This document shows, one piece after another, positions 1-11,559 of a stretch of DNA of 64,000 nt; positions within the stretch are counted from its first letter, which is position 1, and each line of letters opens with the position of its first letter. The DNA comes from Aquicoccus sp. G2-2 (GTDB lineage Bacteria > Pseudomonadota > Alphaproteobacteria > Rhodobacterales > Rhodobacteraceae), in assembly GCF_034555965.1 (NCBI RefSeq), contig NZ_JAYDCK010000003.1, forward strand, positions 1,302,001 through 1,366,000, read 5' to 3'. Position numbers and translations under genes: made by a program. The notes beneath the pieces are model-generated. The model was not told where the DNA came from and did not search any database. It saw only the letters and a program-made list of their open reading frames with translations.

Positions 1-1414
1 CCTGCGCCGCGCCTTCGACGCCAAAGAGGTTCACCACCCCCAGCACCATCGCCGCCGCACACACCATCAGCACCGCCCAGCTCGCGTTCGGGCGCGCCTT
101 GTCCAGCGCTTCGCCCTCTTCACCGAAATACATGTAGTAAACAATGCGCAGATAATAATACGCGCTGATCACGCTCGCGATCACCCCGGCGATGGCCAGC
201 CACGCCAACCCGCCCTCATAGGCCGCGCGCAGCACATAGAACTTGGCGAAAAACCCGACCAGCGGCGGCGCACCCGCCAACGAGAAAAGCAACGCCGCCA
301 GCGCCACCGCCCGGCCCGGCTCCCGCTTCGAATAGAGATTGAGCGAGGCCAGATCAGCCACCGGCTTGCCATCGCGCTGCATCGTCAGGATGAAGGCAAA
401 TGTGCCTGCCGTCATCGTCACGTAAATCGCCATGTAGATCAGCATCGCCTGCGCCCCAAGCGCCGTCCCCGCAGCAAGTCCCATCAACGCAAAACCCATA
501 TGAGCGATCGAGCTATAGGCCATCAGCCGCTTGAAATCGGTCTGCCCGATGCCGCCGAATGCACCAAGGAACATTGACAATAGCGACAACAGCGCAAGCA
601 CCTGGCTCCAGTCCGCCGTCACGCCGCCGAACGCATCAAACAACACCCGCGCAAACAACACCATCGCCGCCATTTTCGGCGCGGTGGCGAAAAATGCCGT
701 GACCGGCGTCGGCGCGCCTTCGTAAACATCCGGCGTCCACATATGAAACGGCACCGCCGCCACCTTGAAGGCAAGCCCCGCCATCAGGAAGACCAGTCCA
801 ATCAACAACCCAACAGGTGCATGCCCCTGCCCGGCAGCCGCGATGATCCCCGAGAAAAGCGTGGTGCCCGCAAAGCCGTAAATGAGCGAGGCACCATAAA
901 GCAAAAGCCCCGAAGATAACGCGCCCAGCACGAAGTATTTCAACCCGGCCTCGGTGGCGCGCAATGAATCGCGGCGCATCGCCGCCACCACGTAAAGCGC
1001 CAGACTGTGCAGTTCCAACCCCATGTAAAGCGTCATCAGATCGCCAGATGAGACCATCACCATCATGCCCACCGCCGCCAGCGTGAGCAGCACCGGATAC
1101 TCGAATTTCATCATTGAGCGATTGATCATGTGGTCCTGCCCCATGATCAGCGCCGCCGCCGTCGCCAGCAGGATCACGATCTTGCCGAACCGGGCATAGG
1201 AATCATCGACAAACATCCCGCCAAACGCGGTTTGCGCACCGTCTCCGGTCATGCCGATCCAGATCGCCAGCACCGTCATCAACAGCGCCGTCAGCCACAA
1301 CAGCGGCCCGGCCATCTTGTCCTTGCCGGTATATACCGCAAAGATCAGCGCCAGCATCGCAAAGACCGAGAGCACAATCTCGGGCAGGATAATATTCAGA
1401 TCAGCCGTGATCAT
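1..1414 (-). CDS. nuoN: NADH-quinone oxidoreductase subunit N (partial at C-terminus)
   Basis: Membrane subunit of complex I, one of the three antiporter-like proteins thought to move protons. Translating the minus strand from the ATG at 1414 gives an open frame to the window edge (471 codons), starting [14 protein letters not shown]. It contains a series of hydrophobic helices and family segments such as [19 protein letters not shown] and [14 protein letters not shown]. The usual length is about 478 residues, so only the last few are missing. It is the last nuo gene visible, 12 bases after nuoM. The frame was checked by hand from 1414 down to about 601 and no break was found. Confidence 0.95.
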   Translation of the reverse strand, partial: MITADLNIILPEIVLSVFAMLALIFAVYTGKDKMAGPLLWLTALLMTVLAIWIGMTGDGAQTAFGGMFVDDSYARFGKIVILLATAAALIMGQDHMINRSMMKFEYPVLLTLAAVGMMVMVSSGDLMTLYMGLELHSLALYVVAAMRRDSLRATEAGLKYFVLGALSSGLLLYGASLIYGFAGTTLFSGIIAAAGQGHAPVGLLIGLVFLMAGLAFKVAAVPFHMWTPDVYEGAPTPVTAFFATAPKMAAMVLFARVLFDAFGGVTADWSQVLALLSLLSMFLGAFGGIGQTDFKRLMAYSSIAHMGFALMGLAAGTALGAQAMLIYMAIYVTMTAGTFAFILTMQRDGKPVADLASLNLYSKREPGRAVALAALLFSLAGAPPLVGFFAKFYVLRAAYEGGLAWLAIAGVIASVISAYYYLRIVYYMYFGEEGEALDKARPNASWAVLMVCAAAMVLGVVNLFGVEGAAQ

Positions 1415-1426
1415 CGGGTCTCTCCG

Positions 1427-2971
1427 TTAGTGCGTGGTCGCAATTTGTATGGATGTCTGCGCATCCGCCAGCGCGGTATGATAATTGCCCACCAGCGCCT
1501 CGACGGATGGGCCTATCATATCGGTGACAAGCGCGGGATAAACGCCAAGCAGCAGCGTCATTACCACAAGCGGCGCGAAAATGGCCTTCTCGCGGCGGCT
1601 CATATCGGTAATCGCTTTCAGGCTCTCCTTGATCAGGTCGCCCAAAACGACCCGCCGATAAAGCCAAAGCGCATAGCTCGCCGACAGGATCACCCCAGAA
1701 GTGGCAACCAGCGTCACCCAGGTGTTGACCTGAAACGCCGCCGTCAGGGTCAGGAACTCTCCGACAAAACCCGACGTACCCGGCAAGCCGACATTGGCCA
1801 TGGTGAAGAACATGAACACCAGCGCATAGGCCGGCATACGGTTTACGAGGCCGCCATAAGCGTCGATCTCGCGGGTATGCATCCGGTCATAGATCACCCC
1901 AACGATCAGAAACAGCGCACCCGAGATAAACCCATGGCTCAGCATCTGGAAAATAGCGCCCTCCACACCCTGCTGGCTGGCCGCAAACGTGCCCAACACG
2001 ACATAGCCCATATGCGCGACCGAGGAATAGGCGATCAGCTTCTTCATGTCCTCCTGCGCAATCGCCACCAGCGAGGTATAGACAATGGCAATCGCCCCCA
2101 GCCAAAACATCATTGGCGTAAGGATGTCGGACGCCACCGGAAACATCGGCAACGAGAACCGCAAAAACCCATAGCCGCCCATCTTGAGCAGGATCGCCGC
2201 CAGAATGACCGACCCGGCGGTTGGCGCCTGAACGTGTGCGTCTGGCAGCCAAGTATGCACCGGCCACATCGGCAGCTTGACGGCAAAACTGGCAAAGAAG
2301 GCAAAGAACAACAGCGTCTGCACCCCGCCGATAATCGGCAGCCCAAGCATGCTGAAGCTCTGCGACGGGAACTCATGATGCATCAGCATCGGAATATCGG
2401 CCGTGCCCGCCATGGCGATCATGCCGACAATTGCCACCAGCATCAGAACCGAACCAAGGAAGGTATAAAGGAAGAACTTGAAGCTGGCGTAAATCCGCTC
2501 CTTGCCGCCCCAGATCCCGATGATCAGGAACATCGGGATCAGCTGGCCCTCGAAGAACAGGTAAAAAAGCACCAGATCAAGCGCCATGAAAACGCCGATC
2601 ATCAGCGTCTCAAGCAGCAGGAAGGCAATCATATATTCCTTCACCCGCGAGGTGACTTTCCAACTCGCCGCGATCGTCAGCGGCATGATGAAGGTCGTCA
2701 GCATGACAAACAGCACACTGATCCCGTCCACCCCCATCTTGTATTTCATGCCAAGCAGCCAGGTATGTTCCTCGACCATCTGAAAGCCCGGGTCAGCCGG
2801 GTTGAACTGCACCAGAATAAAAAGCGAAACGATAAAAGTCAGGGAGGTCGCAAGCAACGCCACCCATTTTGCATTCATCTGCGCCGCCTCGTCATCGCCG
2901 CGCAGGAACACCAGCAGGATCAGCGCCGCAAGCGCCGGAATGAAGGTGACAATCGAAAGAAGGTTGTCCAT
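1427..2971 (-). CDS. nuoM: NADH-quinone oxidoreductase subunit M
   Basis: Antiporter-like membrane subunit of complex I, 514 residues, the normal length. It starts [17 protein letters not shown] and is a polytopic membrane protein with the family segments [17 protein letters not shown] and [14 protein letters not shown], which include the conserved loop and the Lys/His residues of the proton channel. The start ATG overlaps a TAA in another frame at 2971-2973 (TAATG), which is probably the real stop of nuoL. It is co-directional with nuoL and nuoN. No odd features are seen in the protein. Confidence 0.96.
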   Translation of the reverse strand: MDNLLSIVTFIPALAALILLVFLRGDDEAAQMNAKWVALLATSLTFIVSLFILVQFNPADPGFQMVEEHTWLLGMKYKMGVDGISVLFVMLTTFIMPLTIAASWKVTSRVKEYMIAFLLLETLMIGVFMALDLVLFYLFFEGQLIPMFLIIGIWGGKERIYASFKFFLYTFLGSVLMLVAIVGMIAMAGTADIPMLMHHEFPSQSFSMLGLPIIGGVQTLLFFAFFASFAVKLPMWPVHTWLPDAHVQAPTAGSVILAAILLKMGGYGFLRFSLPMFPVASDILTPMMFWLGAIAIVYTSLVAIAQEDMKKLIAYSSVAHMGYVVLGTFAASQQGVEGAIFQMLSHGFISGALFLIVGVIYDRMHTREIDAYGGLVNRMPAYALVFMFFTMANVGLPGTSGFVGEFLTLTAAFQVNTWVTLVATSGVILSASYALWLYRRVVLGDLIKESLKAITDMSRREKAIFAPLVVMTLLLGVYPALVTDMIGPSVEALVGNYHTALADAQTSIQIATTH

Positions 2972-5060
2972 TACGATGCTCCCCGGAGATGACCATCCAA
3001 GTTACAAGGGCGACGATGCCGATCACCATCCAGAACGCATAGGTAAAGAGATACCCCGACTGAGCCCGCGCGTTCAGCCGGGTAAACCACGGCACAATCC
3101 CCATCGACACACCGTCAATCGTGCCATCAATCACCGTGCCGTCACCGCGCTTCCAGAAGAACCGGCCAAGCGCCATACCGGGGCGCACCAACACCGCGTC
3201 ATAGATTTCATCAAAATACCACTTGTTGAGCAGGAAAAGATAAAGCGGACGCTGTGCCTCGGCCACCCGTCTCGGCATTGCCGGATCGAAGATATAGAAC
3301 CAAAGCGCAATCACGAAGCCCAGCACCATGGCGATGAACGGGCTCAGCTTGACCCAGATCGGGGCCGCGTGGGCCTGCTCCATCACCTCATTCTCGGCGC
3401 CGAAATAAATCGCACCCACAGGGGTCGTATGAACCGCATCGGCGTCATGTGCCGCGTTCGTCGTGGTCTCTTCGCCCTCGCTCGCCGCATGGCTTTCGCC
3501 CGCATCCGCCACCGCTTCAGCGTGATGCGCCGGAATGCCGAAGAACTGCGTCATCCGGGCGTGATCACCCCAGAACGAGCTATACCAAAGCGCCCCCGCA
3601 AACACTGCGCCAAGCGACAGAACCCCGAGCGGGATCAGCATCGTCATAGGGCTTTCATGGGCATGGTCGTGGGCATGTTTGTCGCCCTTGGGCTGGCCGT
3701 AAAAGGTCAGAAACATCAACCGCCAGCTATAGAAACTGGTGAACAGCGCCGCGACAACCAATGCCCAGAAGGCAAGCCCGCCATCATTGCCCGCCCAGGC
3801 GCTCTCGATAATCGCATCCTTTGAAACGAACCCGGCAAAGCCGATCCAGCCAGTCAGCGGAATACCGACCCCGGTAATTGCCACCGTTCCGGCCATCATC
3901 GCCCAGAAGGTAAACGGGATTTTCTTGCGCAGCCCGCCGTAATTGCGCATGTCCTGCTCATGGTGCATCGCGGTAATCACCGACCCGGCCCCAAGGAACA
4001 ACAGCGCTTTGAAGAACGCATGCGTGAGCAGATGGAACATCGCCACGTTATAAACCCCGACACCCGCCGCCGCGAACATATAGCCAAGCTGGCTACAGGT
4101 CGAATAGGCGATCACCCGTTTGATGTCGTTCTGCACCAACCCGATAGTGGCCGCGAAAAACGCGGTGGTGGCCCCGATATAAAGCACGAATGTCTTGGTC
4201 TCGGGCGCATATTCAAACAACGGTGACATCCGGCAGACAAGGAAAACCCCCGCCGTCACCATGGTCGCCGCGTGGATCAGCGCCGACACTGGCGTCGGGC
4301 CTTCCATCGCGTCGGGCAACCATGTGTGCAGGAAAATCTGCGCCGATTTACCCATCGCGCCAATAAACAGCAGGAAGGCCAGCAGGTTGGCCGCGTTCCA
4401 CTGCGTCCACAGAAAGCTCAGCTGCGTGTCGGCAAGCTGCGGTCCGGCGGCGAAAATGTCATCGAACCGGATTGAATCGACCAGAAAGAACAGCCCGAAA
4501 ATACCCAGCAGGAACCCGAAATCCCCCACCCGGTTGACCACGAACGCCTTGATCGCGGCGGCATTGGCCGATGGTTTCTTGTAATAGAACCCGATCAACA
4601 GATAAGAGGCCAGCCCGACCCCTTCCCAGCCAAAGAAAAGCTGAAGGATGTTGTCGGCGGTGACCAGCGCCAGCATGGCGAATGTGAAGAACGACAGGTA
4701 AGCGAAGAAGCGCGCCTTGTAATGTTCGTCCTCGCCCCAGTTCGCATCACCGTCCATATAGCCCAGCGAATAAAGGTGAACCAACGCCGAAACCGTGGTG
4801 ATGACAACGAACATGATCGCGGTCAGCCGGTCCACCCGGATACCCCAACTGGTGTCAAGCGTGCCCGACTGAATCCAGCGGAACATCTCGATATGCTCGG
4901 TGGTGCCGTCATGGCTGAAAAACACGATCCACGCCAACAGGCAGACCAGGAAAAGCACCAAGGTGGTCAGCCACTGCGCCGCCGTCTCTCCGATGATCCG
5001 CCAGCCAAACCCGGCGATGATCGCAGCGGCCAGCGGGGCAAGAAGAATAATCTGTTCCAT
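2892..5060 (-). CDS. nuoL: NADH-quinone oxidoreductase subunit L, 3' end probably frameshifted
   Basis: Largest antiporter-like subunit of complex I (722 residues as read), with the lateral helix expected at the C-terminus. Family segments [25 protein letters not shown] (split in two helices around residue 230-260) and [16 protein letters not shown] are present, and a His/Glu/Asp-rich insert occupies about residues 455-530. As read, the last 25-30 residues run 80 bases into nuoM in another frame. One additional G in the four-base run at 2981-2984 would make the protein end at the TAA at 2971-2973, directly overlapping the nuoM ATG. The natural C-terminus is therefore more likely near 2971, and the tail a single-base error. 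Confidence 0.93.
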   Translation of the reverse strand: MEQIILLAPLAAAIIAGFGWRIIGETAAQWLTTLVLFLVCLLAWIVFFSHDGTTEHIEMFRWIQSGTLDTSWGIRVDRLTAIMFVVITTVSALVHLYSLGYMDGDANWGEDEHYKARFFAYLSFFTFAMLALVTADNILQLFFGWEGVGLASYLLIGFYYKKPSANAAAIKAFVVNRVGDFGFLLGIFGLFFLVDSIRFDDIFAAGPQLADTQLSFLWTQWNAANLLAFLLFIGAMGKSAQIFLHTWLPDAMEGPTPVSALIHAATMVTAGVFLVCRMSPLFEYAPETKTFVLYIGATTAFFAATIGLVQNDIKRVIAYSTCSQLGYMFAAAGVGVYNVAMFHLLTHAFFKALLFLGAGSVITAMHHEQDMRNYGGLRKKIPFTFWAMMAGTVAITGVGIPLTGWIGFAGFVSKDAIIESAWAGNDGGLAFWALVVAALFTSFYSWRLMFLTFYGQPKGDKHAHDHAHESPMTMLIPLGVLSLGAVFAGALWYSSFWGDHARMTQFFGIPAHHAEAVADAGESHAASEGEETTTNAAHDADAVHTTPVGAIYFGAENEVMEQAHAAPIWVKLSPFIAMVLGFVIALWFYIFDPAMPRRVAEAQRPLYLFLLNKWYFDEIYDAVLVRPGMALGRFFWKRGDGTVIDGTIDGVSMGIVPWFTRLNARAQSGYLFTYAFWMVIGIVALVTWMVISGEHRNGQPSFDCHLHSGACGADPAGVPARR

Positions 5061-5067
5061 GATCCGC

Positions 5068-5373
5068 TCAGCCTTTCATCACGTTGATGTCTTCCACCTC
5101 GATCGACCCGCGATTGCGGTAGAAGACCACGAGAATGGCAAGCCCGATCGCCGCTTCGGCGGCGGCGACGGTCAGCACGAAAAGGGTAAAGATCTGGCCC
5201 ACCATATCGCCCGCATAGGACGAGAAGGCGACAAGGTTGATATTCACCGCCAACAGCATCAGCTCAATAGACATCAACAGGATGATCACGTTCTTCCGAT
5301 TGAGGAAGAGCCCGAAAATGCCGATGACAAACAGCACAGCCGCCACCGCCAGGTAATGTTCCAATCCGATCAT
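5068..5373 (-). CDS. nuoK: NADH-quinone oxidoreductase subunit K
   Basis: Small membrane subunit of complex I, 101 residues, homologous to MrpC-type antiporter subunits. The chosen start gives [18 protein letters not shown], the usual N-terminus; a longer reading from 5400 adds nine residues with no family support. Three transmembrane helices are visible, with the conserved membrane glutamates in [10 protein letters not shown] and [10 protein letters not shown]. It lies between nuoJ and nuoL; the 95 bases up to nuoJ hold no gene that I can see. Confidence 0.95.
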   Translation of the reverse strand: MIGLEHYLAVAAVLFVIGIFGLFLNRKNVIILLMSIELMLLAVNINLVAFSSYAGDMVGQIFTLFVLTVAAAEAAIGLAILVVFYRNRGSIEVEDINVMKG

Positions 5374-5468
5374 GTCGTCCCTCGGTTCGTTGTTCTTCAA
5401 GGCGCTTTTCGCGCCCTTCTCGTCTCAGTGTTCGTGCTGCGGAACGGGCGTTACAACATGCCCGGCTC

Positions 5469-6077
5469 TCAAAGCCCCTGCCCCGGTTTCACATCTTTCA
5501 ATTCCATTGACTTGGCCGGATCGCGCCACATCTGCTGCACCACGTTCTGCCGCTTCACGTCGGTCCGGTGTCTGAGCGTCAGCACAATTGCCCCGATCAT
5601 TGCCACCAGCAGGATCAACCCGGCAAGCTGGAACAACAGGAAATACTGGTCATAGATCAACAGGCCCAACGCGGTGGTGTTATCCACGCCCCCCGGCGTC
5701 ACCGCTTCGCGCGCCGCCGCCGCACCGGGTGCCACCTGCCAATCGCCCAAGGCGATGCCAAGCTGCATCAACAGCACCACGCCAATCGCCAGCCCAATAG
5801 GCAGATATTGCGCTATCGCGCCCTTGAGGGCGGCAAAATCCACGTCCAGCATCATCACCACGAACAGGAACAGCACCGCCACCGCGCCGACATAGACGAT
5901 AATCAACAGCATGGCGACAAACTCGGCCCCGAGCAGCACGAACAACCCGGCTGACGACAGGAACGCCAGAATAAGCCAGAGCACCGAATGCACTGGGTTG
6001 CGGCTGATCACGGTGAACAGCCCGCCAACGATGGCACAGAACGCAAACAGATAAAAAGCCAGCGCGATGACAGTCAT
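5469..6077 (-). CDS. nuoJ: NADH-quinone oxidoreductase subunit J
   Basis: Membrane subunit of complex I, 202 residues, starting [17 protein letters not shown]. Five hydrophobic helices are visible; the third has the conserved stretch [19 protein letters not shown] that forms the pi-bulge helix next to the quinone-coupled proton path. The N-terminus overlaps the stop of the preceding carboxymuconolactone-decarboxylase-like gene by four bases (ATGA), indicating translational coupling in the operon. Confidence 0.95.
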   Translation of the reverse strand: MTVIALAFYLFAFCAIVGGLFTVISRNPVHSVLWLILAFLSSAGLFVLLGAEFVAMLLIIVYVGAVAVLFLFVVMMLDVDFAALKGAIAQYLPIGLAIGVVLLMQLGIALGDWQVAPGAAAAREAVTPGGVDNTTALGLLIYDQYFLLFQLAGLILLVAMIGAIVLTLRHRTDVKRQNVVQQMWRDPAKSMELKDVKPGQGL

Positions 6078-6480
6078 TTTTGATCATCCTCGTTTTCGGC
6101 CATCACGTCCTTGGCCATTTCCATAGCCCGCGTCATGGCAGGAATTCCCGCAAACATCGACATCTGCGCGATGGTTTCGGCAATCTCTTCACGGCTGGCC
6201 CCGGCTTCGATCAGGTGGCGCACAGTCATGCGAAACGGCGTTTCCGCCTGCGCCCCCTGCATCGTCATGCCCGCAAGGGTCAAAAGCAGCCGCGTCTTGG
6301 CGTCAAGCCCGTCTTTCGACAGCCCCTTGCCAAACACCATCTCCATCGCCTCTTTCGGCATGGTCGGCCAAAGCGTCTCGAACCCCTTGGGAGAAAAACT
6401 CTCAAGGGACGGATTGAACGTCTTGGCCATCTCGTGTGCCTGTTCCATCATCAATTCGAAGGGGTTTTGCTCTCGCTCAT
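6074..6480 (-). CDS. Carboxymuconolactone decarboxylase/AhpD-like protein (frameshifted)
   Basis: Small all-helical protein of the AhpD-like superfamily placed inside the nuo operon. The core reads [12 protein letters not shown], then [20 protein letters not shown], then a C-terminal helix with [11 protein letters not shown]. The catalytic CxxC of true AhpD enzymes is absent, so a redox role is not supported; the function is unknown. The natural start is probably the ATG at 6480, overlapping the nuoI stop ([14 protein letters not shown]). That start leads into the main frame only if the four-G run at 6461-6464 has one more base. Without correction the only in-frame starts are further upstream or at 6451. 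Confidence 0.8.
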
Positions 6481-6971
6481 CGGTACGGTGCGTCCAGTTC
6501 AAGGTTACGGGCAATCTCGGCTTCCCAACGGTCGCCATTCTCAAGCAGCTTTTGCTTGTCATAGAAAAGCTCTTCGCGGGTCTCTGCGGCGAACTCGAAA
6601 TTCGGCCCCTCGACGATGGCATCCACCGGGCAGGCTTCCTGACAGAAACCGCAATAGATGCACTTCGTCATGTCGATGTCATAGCGCGTGGTGCGCCGCG
6701 ATCCATCGTCGCGCGGCTCCGCGTCGATAGTGATTGCCTGTGCCGGGCAAATCGCCTCGCAAAGCTTGCACGCGATGCAGCGTTCTTCGCCGTTGGGATA
6801 GCGCCTCAGCGCATGTTCACCGCGAAAGCGCGGGCTGAGCGGGCCTTTCTCGTGCGGATAGTTGATCGTCGCCTTCGGGGCCACCATGTATTTCATGCCG
6901 AGCCAGAACGCTTTGGCGAAATCTATCAGGAAGAAATACCAAACCGCGCGTTTATAGTCGATTTCCGCCAT
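6477..6971 (-). CDS. nuoI: NADH-quinone oxidoreductase subunit I
   Basis: Peripheral-arm subunit (164 residues) carrying the two [4Fe-4S] clusters N6a and N6b that pass electrons towards NuoB. Both ferredoxin motifs are intact: [12 protein letters not shown] and [12 protein letters not shown]. The N-terminal amphipathic segment ([17 protein letters not shown]) fits the membrane-contact helix of the family. It follows nuoH by one base and overlaps the next start by four bases. Confidence 0.96.
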   Translation of the reverse strand: MAEIDYKRAVWYFFLIDFAKAFWLGMKYMVAPKATINYPHEKGPLSPRFRGEHALRRYPNGEERCIACKLCEAICPAQAITIDAEPRDDGSRRTTRYDIDMTKCIYCGFCQEACPVDAIVEGPNFEFAAETREELFYDKQKLLENGDRWEAEIARNLELDAPYR

Positions 6972-6972
6972 C

Positions 6973-8013
6973 TCAGCCCCCTATCGTCCAGCGCGCATAA
7001 GCGCCCCAGAACCAGTCAAAATGCGCCGCAAAGGCAACAAACACCACCCAGAACAGCGACAACGGCAGGAACACTTTCCAACCGATCCGCATGAGCTGAT
7101 CATAGCGATACCGCGGCGTGATCGCCTTCACCATCGAGAACACGAAGAACACCCCCAGCATCTTGATGATCATCCACAAGAACCCATCCGGCAGGAACGG
7201 CACCGGCGACAGCCAGCCGCCAAAGAACAGCAGGCTGATCAGCGCACACATCAGCACCACCGCCACCAACTCGCCAATCATGAACAGCAAGAACGGCGTC
7301 GATGAATATTCCACCTGATACCCCGCCACCAGTTCCGATTCGGCTTCGGGCAGATCAAACGGCGGGCGATTGGTTTCGGCCAGCGCCGAAATCAGGAACA
7401 GGAACAGCATCGGAAAATGCGGCAGCCAATACCAGTTGAAAAGCCCCATACCGCCCTTCTGCGCCTCAACGATGGCGCTGAAATTCATCGACCCGGTCGA
7501 GATGATAACCCCGATGATGATCAACCCGATGGAAACCTCATAGGAAATCATCTGCGCGGCAGAGCGCAGCGAGCCAAGGAACGGGTATTTCGAGTTCGAA
7601 GCCCAGCCGCCCATGATCACGCCGTAAACCTCAAGCGAGGAGACCGCCAGCACATAGAGAATAGCCACGTTGATATCCGACAGAACCCAGCCATCATTGA
7701 ACGGGATCACCGCCCAGGCAATCAGCGCCATGACAAGGCTCACCATTGGTGCCAGCAGAAATACCGCCTTGTCGGCGCCCGCTGGAAACACCACTTCCTT
7801 GACGATGTACTTGATGAAATCGGCAAAGCTTTGCAGCAGCCCGAACACGCCCACCACGTTTGGCCCCCGGCGCATCTGCACCGCGGCCCAGATCTTGCGG
7901 TCGGCATACATCAGGAACGCCAGCGCCACCAGAAGCGGCACCACGATCAACAGAACCTGCCCCACGATCAGCAGGAAAATGCCCAAATATGTGTTGGTGA
8001 AGAAGTCAGCCAT
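6973..8013 (-). CDS. nuoH: NADH-quinone oxidoreductase subunit H
   Basis: Membrane subunit that forms much of the quinone-binding chamber of complex I, 346 residues from the start [14 protein letters not shown] longer reading from 8064 overlaps the upstream lipoprotein and lacks family support. Conserved segments are [20 protein letters not shown], the loop [20 protein letters not shown], and [13 protein letters not shown] near the C-terminus. About eight transmembrane helices are seen. It lies seven bases after the lipoprotein gene that separates it from nuoG. Confidence 0.96.
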   Translation of the reverse strand: MADFFTNTYLGIFLLIVGQVLLIVVPLLVALAFLMYADRKIWAAVQMRRGPNVVGVFGLLQSFADFIKYIVKEVVFPAGADKAVFLLAPMVSLVMALIAWAVIPFNDGWVLSDINVAILYVLAVSSLEVYGVIMGGWASNSKYPFLGSLRSAAQMISYEVSIGLIIIGVIISTGSMNFSAIVEAQKGGMGLFNWYWLPHFPMLFLFLISALAETNRPPFDLPEAESELVAGYQVEYSSTPFLLFMIGELVAVVLMCALISLLFFGGWLSPVPFLPDGFLWMIIKMLGVFFVFSMVKAITPRYRYDQLMRIGWKVFLPLSLFWVVFVAFAAHFDWFWGAYARWTIGG

Positions 8014-8020
8014 CAGTCCC

Positions 8021-8440
8021 TCATACCATCGGTATTCCGTCGTCGGCGCAGGCGCCCGCCACAACTTCTGCGTCTATCGTTTTCAACCCGCGCGGCAAAG
8101 CGGCGGAAATCGTATAAACCGCGTCGCCATGCCAACCCTTGCCGGTCTGCTCCACAGTGGTGCGCACATGCCGCGCGAAGCCATAGCCGCGGATCAACGC
8201 ATATTTCGCCGCCGCACATTCCGCGTACCGCTCGACATAAGCGCGCTCGGCTTTCGGCCCCATATCAACCAAGAACTGCACCAGATCACCGTCAAGCAGG
8301 TTGGTCTGCACGCCGCGATACTCAAGCCCCGCAGGCGGCGGCGCCAGACGTGTTACCTCGTCCGCATGCTCAGTCTCGGCCACGCAGCCCATCACCAGCA
8401 CCATCAGCGCCAAGGGGGATATGCGTGCCAGCCGCTTCAC
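8021..8440 (-). CDS. Putative lipoprotein in the nuo operon
   Basis: 139-residue protein with a lipoprotein signal: charged MKRLARISP, a hydrophobic stretch and a lipobox LVMGC with Cys at residue 19. The mature part is soluble, with no motif that I can assign; it contains two further cysteines (AECAAAKY and VVAGACADD) that might form a disulfide in the periplasm. Its ATG overlaps the nuoG stop by four bases, so it is translated with the complex I subunits. It is probably a lineage-specific accessory gene; a role in complex I assembly would be inference only. Confidence 0.75.
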   Translation of the reverse strand: MKRLARISPLALMVLVMGCVAETEHADEVTRLAPPPAGLEYRGVQTNLLDGDLVQFLVDMGPKAERAYVERYAECAAAKYALIRGYGFARHVRTTVEQTGKGWHGDAVYTISAALPRGLKTIDAEVVAGACADDGIPMV

Positions 8441-10464
8441 TGCGCCGCCACCTTGCCGCTTTCTCGATCATGGGCCAGCGCCGCAAGCTCGGCCATCACT
8501 TCGCTCGCCCGTGCAATCGGGTTGGTCAGGTAAAAATCGGCAATCGCATTGTGGAACGTGGCCGTAGGCTTGCCCAGTTTCTTGGCGGGCAGCGGTTGCC
8601 ACGCGTTGTCCGGCACCGTGTCGATTGCCTGCAAATGCGGCACCGCCTCAATCAGACTTGTGCGCAACTGCGCCAGACTGTTCCACGGCAACGCCGCGCC
8701 CATCTCACCCGACAGGGCGCGCAAAATGGCCCAGTTTTCCTTGGCCTCGCCCGGTGCGAACCCGGCGCGCTGCGCCAGTTGCGGGCGGCCTTCGGTATTC
8801 ACGAAAAGCCCGCTTTCCTCGGTATAGGCGGCCCCCGGCAGGATCACATCCGCGCGGTGCGCGCCCCGGTCGCCATGGCTGCCTTGGTAAATCACGAACG
8901 CCCCCGGTTGGATGTCGATCTCATCCGCCCCAAGGTTATAAATCGCATCGGCTCCATCGGTTGCCGCCGCCATGCCGCCTTCCGCCACGGCGCCCACATC
9001 CATCGCACCCACGCGCGCCGCCGCACTGTGCAGCACCATGAATTTCGATCCAGTCGCCTCGGCCAGCTTCATTGCCGCGCCCAGAACCGCTTCGCCATCG
9101 GCCTCCTGCAACGCGCCCTGCCCGACGATCACGATGCTCGGCACGTCCAGCACCTTGCCGTAATCATGATCCAGCAGGCTTTCCAAAGCCGCCCGGTCAT
9201 TGCCGACATGCGCATAGTCATAAGTCAGATCCGCCGCCTCACCGACCAGCCCGACCTTCGCACCGTTCAGCCATGCTTTGCGGATACGTGCATTCAGCAC
9301 CGGCATTTCCTCGCGCGGATTGGTGCCGATCAACTGGATCATCTTCGCGTCGTCAATATCCGCAACGCTGGCAGTCCCGACATAGGCCGAACGATTGCCC
9401 GCAGGCAGCTTCGCGCCGTCCGTCCGGCACTCCACATTGCCACCCAGCCCTTCAATCAATGACTTCAGCGAATACGCCGCTTCCACCGGAGCCAAATCAC
9501 CCACCAGACCGGCCACCTTGGTGGCACCTTTCAACGCGCCTGCCGCCTTGCCCAATGCCTCGGGCCAGCTTGCCTTGCGCAGCTTGCCGTTCTCTCGAAT
9601 GTAAGGCGTATCCAGCCGTTGTCGGCGTAGCCCGTCCCAGATGTAGCGCGTCTTGTCGGAAATCCATTCCTCGTTCACATCGTCATGGTTACGCGGCAGG
9701 ATGCGCATCACTTCGCGCCCCTTCGCATCCACCCGGATGTTCGCGCCAAGCGCATCCATCACGTCGATACTCTCGGTCTTGGTCAACTCCCAAGGCCGCG
9801 CGGTAAACGCATAAGGCTTGTTGGTCAGCGCGCCCACCGGGCACAGATCGACAACATTGCCCTGCATGTTGGATTCCAACATCTTGCCCAGATAGGTGAC
9901 AACGTCCGAATCCTCCCCCCGGCCCAGAATGCCCAGTTCGGGCACACCGGCCACCTCGGTGATGAACCGCACACAGCGCGTGCAGGAAATGCAGCGCGTC
10001 ATCACGGTGCCCACCAACGGGCCGAAATCCTCGTCGATGCGGGCGCGCTTGGGCTCACGATAGCGCGAAAAATCGACGCCATAAGCCATTGCCTGATCCT
10101 GCAAATCGCACTCGCCGCCCTGATCACAAATCGGGCAATCAAGCGGATGGTTGATCAACAGGAACTCCATCACCCCTTCGCGGGCCTTCTTGACCATTGG
10201 CGAATTGGTCTTGATCACCGGCGGCGCGCCTTCCGGGCCGGGCCGCAGGTCTTTGACCTGCATCGCGCAGGACGCAGTTGGCTTGGGCGGCCCGCCGACA
10301 ACCTCAACCAGACACATCCGGCAGTTGCCCGCGATGCTCAGCCGCTCATGATAGCAAAACCGCGGAATCTCGATCCCCGCCTCTTCGCAGGCCTGAATAA
10401 GCGTCAGGGCCGGATCAACCTCGATCTCCCGGTCATCTATGATGATCTTGCGCAGGTCGCTCAT
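8437..10464 (-). CDS. nuoG: NADH-quinone oxidoreductase subunit G
   Basis: Iron-sulfur subunit of the peripheral arm, 675 residues from [11 protein letters not shown]; an ATG two codons upstream is also possible. The N-terminal ferredoxin domain has Cys37, Cys48, Cys51 and Cys66 for the [2Fe-2S] cluster. Next come the His-ligated cluster motif [15 protein letters not shown] and a second [4Fe-4S] motif CISCTRC with a later CPVGAL. The C-terminal half is the molybdopterin-oxidoreductase-like domain, which in complex I has no molybdenum cofactor. It overlaps both neighbours. Confidence 0.96.
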   Translation of the reverse strand: MSDLRKIIIDDREIEVDPALTLIQACEEAGIEIPRFCYHERLSIAGNCRMCLVEVVGGPPKPTASCAMQVKDLRPGPEGAPPVIKTNSPMVKKAREGVMEFLLINHPLDCPICDQGGECDLQDQAMAYGVDFSRYREPKRARIDEDFGPLVGTVMTRCISCTRCVRFITEVAGVPELGILGRGEDSDVVTYLGKMLESNMQGNVVDLCPVGALTNKPYAFTARPWELTKTESIDVMDALGANIRVDAKGREVMRILPRNHDDVNEEWISDKTRYIWDGLRRQRLDTPYIRENGKLRKASWPEALGKAAGALKGATKVAGLVGDLAPVEAAYSLKSLIEGLGGNVECRTDGAKLPAGNRSAYVGTASVADIDDAKMIQLIGTNPREEMPVLNARIRKAWLNGAKVGLVGEAADLTYDYAHVGNDRAALESLLDHDYGKVLDVPSIVIVGQGALQEADGEAVLGAAMKLAEATGSKFMVLHSAAARVGAMDVGAVAEGGMAAATDGADAIYNLGADEIDIQPGAFVIYQGSHGDRGAHRADVILPGAAYTEESGLFVNTEGRPQLAQRAGFAPGEAKENWAILRALSGEMGAALPWNSLAQLRTSLIEAVPHLQAIDTVPDNAWQPLPAKKLGKPTATFHNAIADFYLTNPIARASEVMAELAALAHDRESGKVAAQ

Positions 10465-10625
10465 TGGCATATTCCCATCAAGTTTTCGTCTCCGGGCATC
10501 GCCCGGCTGGTCTTTGCGGTGCCAAGGGTGCTCGCCTGCCCCACGCCACAGCGTGCCCCGGCCTCGCGCAGCGCCACCGCTGGCTTGGCCAAGGTCACGG
10601 TTATGATCGCAGCAACATTTGTCAT
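10461..10625 (-). CDS. Possible small protein between the DUF5333-like gene and nuoG
   Basis: A 54-codon frame starts with ATG overlapping the stop of the preceding gene (ATGA at 10622-10625) and ends overlapping the nuoG start. The predicted peptide begins [19 protein letters not shown] and has no recognisable domain. The four-base overlaps at both ends are typical of translational coupling in this operon and are the only support. It could equally be a chance open frame bridging the 160-base gap. Confidence 0.35.
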   Translation of the reverse strand: MTNVAAIITVTLAKPAVALREAGARCGVGQASTLGTAKTSRAMPGDENLMGICQ

Positions 10626-11032
10626 CGCGCCTTCAGCAAGCTCCCGATCACGCTGCCCCGTGCAATCTCGGCCTTGCCGAGCGCACACAAATCAGCGTCA
10701 CTCTCCGGGTTCAACCCCTTCGTCCGCATAAATTTTTCGCCGCGCTTACGCATCCGGGCCTTCTCCGTGTCGCTTTTGACATAGCTGCGGATCTCGTCAT
10801 TCGAATACCCCAGATCCTGTGCCTTGTTCTTCAACGAATTGAGATAGGCAAGCCCCCTAAAGGTGCGCGCGTCGATCACGGCGCATTTGTCGCTGATCTC
10901 GATCGCCAGCGCGACCCAAAGCATGTTGTCGTCAATCGCCGGAACATCGCGCAGCGGCGTTTTGGCGTTGGCACCGGTGGCAAGGGCAGTGGCAAGGGCA
11001 AGGCCCATCAGGGCGGTGGGGGTTTTACGCAT
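10622..11032 (-). CDS. DUF5333-like secreted protein in the nuo operon
   Basis: 136-residue protein starting [23 protein letters not shown], a clear Sec signal peptide with a likely cleavage site after residue 23. The mature part is small and charged ([21 protein letters not shown], then a Lys/Arg-rich helix) with two cysteines. It resembles the family I recall as DUF5333, found in nuo operons of Rhodobacteraceae. The function is unknown; a periplasmic location is predicted. The longer reading from 11200 is rejected because the signal peptide sits at this start. Confidence 0.75.
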   Translation of the reverse strand: MRKTPTALMGLALATALATGANAKTPLRDVPAIDDNMLWVALAIEISDKCAVIDARTFRGLAYLNSLKNKAQDLGYSNDEIRSYVKSDTEKARMRKRGEKFMRTKGLNPESDADLCALGKAEIARGSVIGSLLKAR

Positions 11033-11193
11033 CGGGAGCGGTCCTTTCTGACAGCTTTGCAAGGGCGCACGAATGGCACCCTCTTCGCTGTCCGAGATGG
11101 CTTTTCGCCCCGTTGATATGCAATAACAACCCCGGTAACGCCCCGTTTCGGCAGGTTTTTGCGAATATCCCGCGCCGTGATATGCTGCCGAAT

Positions 11194-11559
11194 TTACCAA
11201 ATCTCACACCGTCCCCGGAATGTCAGCGTATCATCCACCACCCGCAGCTTCGCGCCTTCTGCATCCGGCCCGCCGTCAATCCAGGACTTGTCGGAATTGC
11301 CGAAATTCTTGACGCAATAGCGGGTCGCGTCATAGTCCGCCGCCTGCAACGCGCCGGTCACACTCTGCGACACCTTGAACACCGCCACCTGAAAATCCTG
11401 CCGCTCATCGCCAACCGCCTCGGTCTTGGTGCGAAACTTCTGACCGTCAAACAGCATCCCCTTCTGCGCGCGCATCTTGCCGCCCACCAACCCGCAGGAG
11501 GTCAGCATCACCAGCGCCAGCGCGCCGATCACGATATGACTTGCTCGAACGCGCATCAT
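11194..11559 (-). CDS. Putative lipoprotein in the nuo operon
   Basis: 121-residue protein with a lipoprotein signal: MMRVRASHIVIGALALVML followed by the lipobox TSCG. The mature region contains FDGQKFRTKTEAVGDERQDF and two cysteines (RYCVKNF and RGRCEIW). I do not recognise a family. It overlaps the stop of the downstream-named methyltransferase-like gene by four bases, so it belongs to the operon. The next gene, a DUF5333-like protein, follows after about 160 bases without a supported gene. Confidence 0.7.
   Translation of the reverse strand: MMRVRASHIVIGALALVMLTSCGLVGGKMRAQKGMLFDGQKFRTKTEAVGDERQDFQVAVFKVSQSVTGALQAADYDATRYCVKNFGNSDKSWIDGGPDAEGAKLRVVDDTLTFRGRCEIW

Noticed and set aside
1130-2992. 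Long plus-strand frame of 620 codons opposite nuoM and nuoN
   Set aside because: It is the antisense of clear complex I genes, very rich in Arg, His and Gln, with no domain. It is a shadow of GC-rich coding DNA.
7417-9462. Plus-strand frame of 681 codons opposite nuoH, the lipoprotein and nuoG
   Set aside because: Antisense to three supported genes; composition is typical of a shadow frame.
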